A stretch of DNA of 25,808 bases from the IMG/VR virus record IMGVR_UViG_3300044568_000311, positions 1 to 25,808 of that record. The stretch is one strand, 5' to 3'. The DNA comes from a virus. This document shows positions 21,760 to 25,808 of the stretch, piece after piece. Position 1 is the first letter of the stretch. Each line of letters begins with the position of its first letter. Below the pieces are notes generated by a model. That model was not told the origin of the DNA. It ran no database searches and was given only the letters and a program-made list of their open reading frames with translations. A program made the position numbers and the translations under genes.

Positions 21760-22667
21760 AAGAAATTAAGTTGTGATTCCTTTATCGTTTGAAGTATGCT
21801 TTTACCGTTTAAAGCAAAGCCTACATTGTTGTACATCGCTGTTAATATTATCGGGTCGTCATACGGTGTTGGAATACCACCTGTTTCAACTTCTTTAATT
21901 TTTCTAACGTGGATCATTGTTTGATTCCAGATTGTTGAATGGCCTACTAATCGGTGAACAACTATAAAGTCATCGGCTCTATTAACAAATTTACCTCCGC
22001 CTTCAACATCGTTTGCCATTGGTGGTTGTGGAAATCCTGCAAATGGATGCTGTAAATTATAAAGCATTCGTAGTGCTGTTGTGTTTGCGTGTGTATTTAA
22101 CCATATTGATACTTTGTTTTCTTTGCAAAACATTCGGAGTTCTGTACAAGCCTGATAATCATATTCGTGACCTCCAAGGTTCTTCATCATTTCGGGCTCT
22201 TTTGCAAGTGAGTTGTACGGATCTAATAATATACCATCAAAGTTAAATTCTTTTTTGACTTTACCAAACATTTCAATAGCTGTGATATAAGTGTACATTA
22301 CAGCATTATCTACGAACTTAAAATGCTGATTGATAAAATCTGTGTGCGTTTTAAAATTAGAATCAGAAACAAGGTTTATTGGTGTTTCATCCAGGAACTC
22401 GACCAGCTTTCTAATTAAAGAATAGCTATCATTTTCTGTGCTACAAATTAACCACTTTTTACCGTGTTTCAAAGAGTAAGCTAACATCAAATATACTATT
22501 GAAGTTGTTTTACCTACGTTTGCGTGACCTAAAATAATATTGAAATTTGATGGTTTAAAGCGTATGTAGTCATCTATTTCTGGAATGCCTAACCGATAGC
22601 CCTCTTTTAGTTTACCACTTCTTATATCCTTTAAAATGGATAGTTGATGTTTGTAGTCTATTAACAT
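21756..22667 (-). CDS. RecA/DnaB-fold helicase-like ATPase
   Basis: The 303-aa protein has Walker A GHANVGKTT (47-55), Walker B GILLDPYNS (about 145-153), and a motif-3-like SIWLNTHANTT segment, ending with KSILQTIKESQLNFL. The layout matches phage replicative helicases of the DnaB/Twinkle (RecA-like) type that lack the N-terminal primase or DnaB domain. It is probably the phage replicative helicase or a Rad/RecA-type accessory motor. The leader AATCACTAAAACAAATT precedes its ATG. Confidence 0.82.
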   Translation of the reverse strand: MLIDYKHQLSILKDIRSGKLKEGYRLGIPEIDDYIRFKPSNFNIILGHANVGKTTSIVYLMLAYSLKHGKKWLICSTENDSYSLIRKLVEFLDETPINLVSDSNFKTHTDFINQHFKFVDNAVMYTYITAIEMFGKVKKEFNFDGILLDPYNSLAKEPEMMKNLGGHEYDYQACTELRMFCKENKVSIWLNTHANTTALRMLYNLQHPFAGFPQPPMANDVEGGGKFVNRADDFIVVHRLVGHSTIWNQTMIHVRKIKEVETGGIPTPYDDPIILTAMYNNVGFALNGKSILQTIKESQLNFL

Positions 22668-22686
22668 AATTTGTTTTAGTGATTTA

Positions 22687-22705
22687 AATGGGGCTTTTAC
22701 ACCCC
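22687..22705 (-). terminator. Weak hairpin between SSB-like and helicase genes
   Basis: Minus-strand GGGGT, GTAAAA, GCCCC can form a 4-5 bp stem, followed by ATTTAAAT rather than a T run. It may attenuate transcription or be incidental. Confidence 0.25.
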
Positions 22706-22717
22706 GTTAAGTTAATA

Positions 22718-23092
22718 TCAGAAGGGCAGCCCAGAATCGTCTACTTCATAAGGCAAAGCATTGTTAATTGGCTCTTGTGAACTTACCGCTTCTCTGTTTG
22801 GCATTTGTTGCTGTGCTGTCAAACTTAATGAATCTACTTTATCAATTCGCCAGCCTTGAATGTTTGCATAGTATTTACCCTTCCATTCAGATCCACGTAA
22901 ATTAATACTAACCTTTACCAAATCATTTATTTGAAACTTGTCTAGTAGGTTTGTTTTGTCTTGTGTAAATTCAACTGGTATTGACTGCGGGTATTGCTCA
23001 TCGGTTTGTACTACTAACAACCTTTTTTTGAAATCTTTTGCTCCAATAGTTTCGGTTTCTCCTATTACTATTATTTTTCCGTTTACTTCCAT
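22718..23092 (-). CDS. SSB-like protein, DUF3127 type
   Basis: The 124-aa product opens MEVNGKIIVIGETETIGAKD, then FKKRLLVVQTDEQYPQSIPV, which is the DUF3127 OB-fold pattern of Bacteroidetes. It ends in the acidic tip VDDSGLPF, the protein-interaction tail of single-strand binding proteins. It would coat ssDNA in replication or recombination. It lies one nt after the ERF gene, so the two form an annealing module. Confidence 0.83.
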   Translation of the reverse strand: MEVNGKIIVIGETETIGAKDFKKRLLVVQTDEQYPQSIPVEFTQDKTNLLDKFQINDLVKVSINLRGSEWKGKYYANIQGWRIDKVDSLSLTAQQQMPNREAVSSQEPINNALPYEVDDSGLPF

Positions 23093-23093
23093 C

Positions 23094-23654
23094 TTATTTA
23101 GTTAGTGCCTCTTTTACTTCGGCTGTTAATTTATATTTCTTTTCTATTAATTCAATGTCGCCACCTCCAACTAAATAATCTTTTGCTTTGGTGAATGCTT
23201 CTGTTCCTTCAACTAAAAGAAGTTTTTCTTTTGGCTCATTTTTTGAGACGTTTGAATGGTTGTTTGTTGCGTCTGCGTCTGCTGTATCATCAATCAGTAA
23301 AAGGTTGCCTAATGCGTATTTCTTTGCGTATGATGATGCAGAACCGTATCGTTGTGGCATTGCCATTCCTTTCTGTTCTAAATCAATTCCTACTACCGCT
23401 TGGCAATCTATTGTTAAACCGCTTTCACAATCGCAAATAGTAGCTACTGATGCCATCATTGGTGGATTAGCGTTTACTAATTGCTCATTGATAGTGAAGT
23501 AAACCTTGTATTTTTCGTTCATTGGCTTTAGTGCTTCTAATATATCTTCAGCACTTCTAAAGTTGTACTTGCCAAATGAGTTATACTTGCTCTTTTTGGC
23601 TTTAAATTCAAACTGAATCTTTGATAGTTTTTCGCCTAATTCTAATTTTTCCAT
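23094..23654 (-). CDS. ERF-family single-strand annealing protein
   Basis: The 186-aa protein carries the ERF signature: EKLSKIQFEFKAKKSKYNSF near the N-terminus, GKYNFRSAEDILEALKP, YKVYFTINEQLV, and YGSASSYAKKYALGNLLLID, then DTADADATN (the conserved 'G-x-x-x-t-Y-a-k-r-Y-a-L-x-x-l-l-x-i-x-d-x-D-x-D'). ERF proteins anneal complementary single strands during phage recombination and genome circularisation. The SSB-like gene follows directly. The C-terminal extension (ELIEKKYKLTAEVKEALTK) is helical. Confidence 0.9.
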   Translation of the reverse strand: MEKLELGEKLSKIQFEFKAKKSKYNSFGKYNFRSAEDILEALKPMNEKYKVYFTINEQLVNANPPMMASVATICDCESGLTIDCQAVVGIDLEQKGMAMPQRYGSASSYAKKYALGNLLLIDDTADADATNNHSNVSKNEPKEKLLLVEGTEAFTKAKDYLVGGGDIELIEKKYKLTAEVKEALTK

Positions 23655-23656
23655 TG

Positions 23657-23872
23657 TTAAGATTTTTTAAGTGTGTAATTAAATTGATTCATAAATTGGT
23701 AATAGTGATTCATTCCATTAGATACTATTTCTGCATCAATAACCTCGATGTTGTTTAATAGCCTTTCATTCTCATCCATTAGCCTTCTGTTCTCGGCTAT
23801 TAATGCTTCGTTTGATTGGCTTAAATAGTTTACCAATTCTTTAGTGCTCCAGTTTTCTTTAATTCTGCTCAT
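23657..23872 (-). CDS. Small coiled-coil protein, 71 aa
   Basis: Starts MSRIKENWSTKELVNYLSQS and has a heptad-like segment NEALIAENRRLMDENERLLN, followed by NIEVIDAEIV. A dimeric coiled coil is likely. No enzyme motif or family recognised. The leader has AATCACTAAA, then A-rich sequence before ATG, and it ends 2 nt before the ERF gene. Confidence 0.62.
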   Translation of the reverse strand: MSRIKENWSTKELVNYLSQSNEALIAENRRLMDENERLLNNIEVIDAEIVSNGMNHYYQFMNQFNYTLKKS

Positions 23873-23890
23873 TGTTTTTGTTTTTAGTGA

Positions 23891-23968
23891 TTAAATATTG
23901 ATTAAAGTTCTGATGATAAAATAGGTTGCTATTAACAGCCCGATTTTGATTTGTGTTTTTGCTTTCAT
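23891..23968 (-). CDS. 25-aa micropeptide, first reading frame after promoter
   Basis: Hand translation: MKAKTQIKIGLLIATYFIIR, then TLINI, stop TAA. Basic start and hydrophobic remainder, compatible with a small membrane peptide. It lies 27 nt after a -7 box and carries AATCACTAAA ahead of its ATG, like the other early genes, which is the main evidence it is real. It may instead be a leader peptide or unused. Confidence 0.45.
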   Translation of the reverse strand: MKAKTQIKIGLLIATYFIIRTLINI

Positions 23969-23995
23969 TTTAATGATTTAGTGATTAATAAAGTC

Positions 23996-24003
23996 CAAAG
24001 ATA
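23996..24003 (-). promoter_or_regulatory. Bacteroidetes-type promoter (-7 box) for early unit
   Basis: Minus-strand TATCTTTG at 24003-23996 is identical to the -7 box at 19293-19286, and AATCACTAAA begins 9 nt after it in both. A -33 TTTG is not present at the expected spacing, so activation may be needed. Confidence 0.6.
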
Positions 24004-24021
24004 TAAAAAAATTGTTTATAA
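24001..24021. repeat. Operator-like inverted repeat, copy 3 (imperfect)
   Basis: ATATAAA, 7 nt, TTTATAA on the plus strand: 6 of 7 arm positions match with the same 7-nt spacing as copies 1 and 2. Unlike them it overlaps the -7 box rather than the -33 box. Confidence 0.45.
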
Positions 24022-24045
24022 AAAAGAAAAAAGTCAATTATTTTT

Positions 24046-24077
24046 AAAAAAAAATCCTCAACATTTCTGCGGAGGAT
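24046..24077 (-). terminator. Rho-independent terminator after ninG
   Basis: Minus-strand ATCCTC, a 12-nt loop, GAGGAT (6 bp), followed by eight T (24053-24046). It begins 56 nt after the ninG stop and separates it from the early unit. Confidence 0.82.
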
Positions 24078-24132
24078 CTTTCGGGTTCACTAAAACCATT
24101 TAAAAACACAATATTTATGATAAGCAAATATA

Positions 24133-24687
24133 CTACTTTATTTGTTTAATCAGTATATCGTACTTTAATTTTTTAGCTATTAATTCCTCCTTGCTAAATT
24201 TGTAGTTTCTTTTACTATCTGATTCGCTTTCTAATTGCTCTACAAACTCATTACCGTACCGTTTAATCAATCCTTTTCTATATTCCAATAGATTGCCAGA
24301 AAGATGTTTATTACAGTGTGTATTGCATTGCTTATGGCAGTTCCTTTCATCAAACATAAATCCACTATACATTCCAGCTGAATAATAATGCCCGCCTGCC
24401 CAATCATTTGTTTTTGAATTGTTGCAGGAAATGCAAGGTAAATTTTTATCTCTTAACCTGATCCAATGCTGAAAGCTTTTTTTAGCATCTTTCTCATATT
24501 CAGAAAGTGTTTTAATTTTATCTTTAATTATTTTCTTTTCTGCTTTCCATTCTTTTTGCTCTTTCTCTTTCTGTTTGTTCTTTGCAAGTTGAATGGCACA
24601 TTTATAATCGCAGGTTTGTTGATTGAACCTTTCTAGTACAAATTTTTGACTGCAAACTTTACATTTCTTCAACTTGATTTCTTTCAT
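24133..24687 (-). CDS. ninG: NinG / Rap-type recombination nuclease
   Basis: The 184-aa protein fits lambda NinG (Rap), a Holliday-junction nuclease active in phage recombination. Visible marks are an N-terminal zinc-ribbon-like CKVCSQKF...CDYKC, a Lys/Glu-rich helix, FQHWIRLRDKNLPCISCNNS, GGHYYSAGMYSGFMFDERNC, then HKQCNTHCNKHLSGNLLEYR with the His/Cys cluster, and a C-terminal Lys-rich helix. The start shares its ATG with the stop of the endonuclease (TAATG). It works with ERF and the SSB-like protein encoded downstream. Confidence 0.9.
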   Translation of the reverse strand: MKEIKLKKCKVCSQKFVLERFNQQTCDYKCAIQLAKNKQKEKEQKEWKAEKKIIKDKIKTLSEYEKDAKKSFQHWIRLRDKNLPCISCNNSKTNDWAGGHYYSAGMYSGFMFDERNCHKQCNTHCNKHLSGNLLEYRKGLIKRYGNEFVEQLESESDSKRNYKFSKEELIAKKLKYDILIKQIK

Positions 24688-25442
24688 TATGTATATATAT
24701 AATTAGTATTGTTTTTTAGCCTTCCAGATAATCTATCTGTAAAATATCTATAATTTTTTTTATAAATTTTACATAATTCTTTAATAGTATAATAAATTCC
24801 ATTTTGAGTATCTAAAACAATTTTTATATTTGATAAATATATATTTAATTTATGCTCTTCAGATAATTTTTTACCAGTATGTGATAAAGATAATTTTTGT
24901 TTATGTTCTTCAGAAAGTTTTGTTCCTTTTTTAGATAAACTCATTTTTAATATTGATTTTTCTGAATGCTTTCTACCTTTTCCAGATAAACTTATTTTTA
25001 ATTTATGCTCTTCAGAAAGTTTTTTTCCTAAATTATGTTTATTTCCTTTGCTTGATTTGCTAATTTTAACTTTAGCTTCATCAGTATGTTTTTTACCTAA
25101 ATTTTTTCCAATATTAGATTCTTTTATTTTAATTTTTGTAAACATACTTAAATGACCAGATTTATCTTTAGATGTCGTTAATCTACAATTTAATCCTTTT
25201 CCATTTAATACTGAATATAAATCTTGATAATATCTTTCTTTGTCATTTAATTCTTCAATATTACATTCACATAATATTTCAAATTTATGTTTAGTAATTC
25301 CATATTTTAAAAAAGAATTATATAAGGCTCTTTGACTTTTACAATTATTTAATTTATATGTTTTAAATCTTTTTTCAATATTTACACTTTGTCCAATATA
25401 TATTCCTTTTGTGGGATTTGTAATTTTATATATACCTATCAT
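24687..25442 (-). CDS. Free-standing GIY-YIG homing endonuclease
   Basis: The 251-aa protein has GIYKI (3-7), GIYIGQS (13-19), NIEKRFKTYK with Arg25, and an ERYYQDLYS helix, which are the GIY-YIG nuclease core. Residues 116-204 hold about five NUMOD3 repeats (GKKLSEEHKLKISLS type), which wrap along DNA. The C-terminus (QNGIYYTIKELCKIYKKNYR) resembles a NUMOD1/IENR-type DNA-binding segment. Such enzymes copy themselves into alleles lacking them. It is even more AT-rich than its neighbours and sits immediately before ninG, with no split gene visible, so it appears to be inserted between genes. A structured leader lies upstream. Confidence 0.9.
   Translation of the reverse strand: MIGIYKITNPTKGIYIGQSVNIEKRFKTYKLNNCKSQRALYNSFLKYGITKHKFEILCECNIEELNDKERYYQDLYSVLNGKGLNCRLTTSKDKSGHLSMFTKIKIKESNIGKNLGKKHTDEAKVKISKSSKGNKHNLGKKLSEEHKLKISLSGKGRKHSEKSILKMSLSKKGTKLSEEHKQKLSLSHTGKKLSEEHKLNIYLSNIKIVLDTQNGIYYTIKELCKIYKKNYRYFTDRLSGRLKNNTNYIYT
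24831..25097 (-). repeat. NUMOD3 repeat array within homing endonuclease
   Basis: About five related 16-20 residue units (GKKHTDEAKVKISKSSKG; GKKLSEEHKLKISLSGKG; GRKHSEKSILKMSLSKKG; GTKLSEEHKQKLSLSHTG; GKKLSEEHKLNIYLS) produce visible DNA repeats. They are DNA-binding modules. Confidence 0.85.
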
Positions 25443-25452
25443 AAAATAAAAA

Positions 25453-25522
25453 GCAACAAATCAAAAGGTGGTAGTCTTTATCATTGTTGCAATTTAATAA
25501 AATTATTTATTTCGGCTACCAC
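25453..25522 (-). promoter_or_regulatory. Candidate pseudoknot leader of the homing endonuclease
   Basis: In the minus-strand transcript GTGGTAG (25522-25516) pairs perfectly with CTACCAC (25474-25468), and GCAACAA (25490-25484) pairs perfectly with TTGTTGC (25459-25453). The two stems interleave, the arrangement of an H-type pseudoknot with loops of 25, 9 and 8 nt. The 3' arm ends 10 nt before the ATG at 25442. This may restrain translation or give antitermination, but both stems are only 7 bp. Confidence 0.4.
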
Positions 25523-25531
25523 TCCGATATA

Positions 25532-25539
25532 CAAATATA
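25532..25539 (-). promoter_or_regulatory. Possible -7 promoter box for homing endonuclease
   Basis: Minus-strand TATATTTG matches TAnnTTTG, but no TTTG is at the right distance upstream. If used, transcription would start a few nt before the first arm of the pseudoknot candidate. Confidence 0.35.
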
Positions 25540-25557
25540 TAAAATTTATATATATAA

Positions 25558-25806
25558 TTACATATTATTGTCAAATTGTTTTCTAACTATACAATTTATT
25601 TTATGTGTCATTTCTTGAAAATATATAGATTTTTGTACAGCTGCAGTATCAGCCACATCATCGTTCATAAGTTCACATAATCCTATTAAATCGGCTTTAA
25701 ACTTTACCATTTTAGCTGATGTTGGTTTAAGTTCGTCAAGGCTTTCTAATAGTAGCTGACTAATGCAGTATAGTTTGTGTATTTCGGTGTTTTTCTTTTT
25801 GCTCAT
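25558..25806 (-). CDS. Unknown small helical protein, 82 aa
   Basis: Starts MSKKKNTEIHKLYCISQLLL and ends HKINCIVRKQFDNNM. Mostly helical (ESLDELKPTSAKMVKFKADL). Complete at both ends within the window. No family recognised; its promoter lies outside the window. Confidence 0.6.
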   Translation of the reverse strand: MSKKKNTEIHKLYCISQLLLESLDELKPTSAKMVKFKADLIGLCELMNDDVADTAAVQKSIYFQEMTHKINCIVRKQFDNNM

Positions 25807-25808
25807 TG

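Noticed and set aside
22687-22705. GGGG...CCCC hairpin as a strong terminator
   Set aside because: Stem of 4-5 bp with no T run; kept only as a low-confidence feature.
1-25808. tRNA genes, CRISPR arrays, insertion sequences, attachment sites
   Set aside because: I looked for cloverleaf-like GGTTCGA segments, regular short repeats, transposase motifs and terminal repeats and found none I could support.

Overview
The window is a stretch of a tailed bacteriophage (or prophage) genome. It is AT-rich, all recognisable genes lie on the minus strand, and start codons are often joined to the previous stop by ATGA or short overlaps. The host is most likely a member of Bacteroidota, probably Flavobacterium-like. 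The reasons are near-perfect Bacteroidetes promoters (TTTG, 19-21 bp, TAnnTTTG), A-rich leaders without a clear Shine-Dalgarno, a DUF3127-type SSB-like protein, a FISUMP domain on a tail protein, and an XkdF-type prohead protease. The portal, head-to-tail and tape-measure genes suggest a long-tailed virus. No integrase, lysis gene, reverse transcriptase, DNA polymerase, tRNA or CRISPR array was seen.

Read in the direction of transcription (high to low coordinates). (1) 25.8-24.1 kb: a small unknown protein, a free-standing GIY-YIG homing endonuclease with NUMOD3 repeats, then NinG, closed by a terminator. A possible pseudoknot leader precedes the endonuclease. (2) 24.0-19.3 kb: an early unit starting at a housekeeping-type promoter: micropeptide, coiled-coil protein, ERF annealing protein, SSB-like protein, RecA/DnaB-fold helicase, an ECF-like sigma factor, a 32-aa membrane protein, small unknowns, a PD-(D/E)XK nuclease candidate, and a PAPS-reductase-like gene interrupted by an in-frame TAA. 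(3) 19.3-14.3 kb: a second promoter drives small unknowns, a FEN-type 5' nuclease, a stand-alone DnaA-domain-IV-like protein, a small HTH protein, a ParB-methyltransferase fusion, and both terminase subunits. (4) 14.2-13.7 kb: two small genes with their own promoter and terminator, like a moron cassette. (5) 13.7-0 kb: the late genes. Tail genes come first (tail-assembly-chaperone-like pair with a T9 -1 frameshift signal, neck/tail completion, two large tail proteins, tape measure). The head genes follow (XkdF protease, fiber, scaffold-like, major capsid), then tail-tube-like, one unknown, and the portal cut by the window edge.

Two regulatory layers are visible. Early-type promoters share an inverted repeat TTATAAA-N7-TTTATAA and, at four starts, the leader element AATCACTAAA. 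Four late-region gene starts are instead preceded by CGTTATAY with an A-rich hexamer 12-13 bp upstream. This fits, but does not prove, a model in which the early sigma-like protein switches on late genes. Terminators follow the capsid gene, the tail-tube gene, the moron cassette and ninG.

The most interesting points are the -1 frameshift pair, the interrupted PAPS-reductase-like gene, the GC-rich island in the FISUMP C-terminus (possibly a diversified receptor-binding segment), the shared early operator, the CGTTATAY late motif, and the interleaved inverted repeats upstream of the homing endonuclease.
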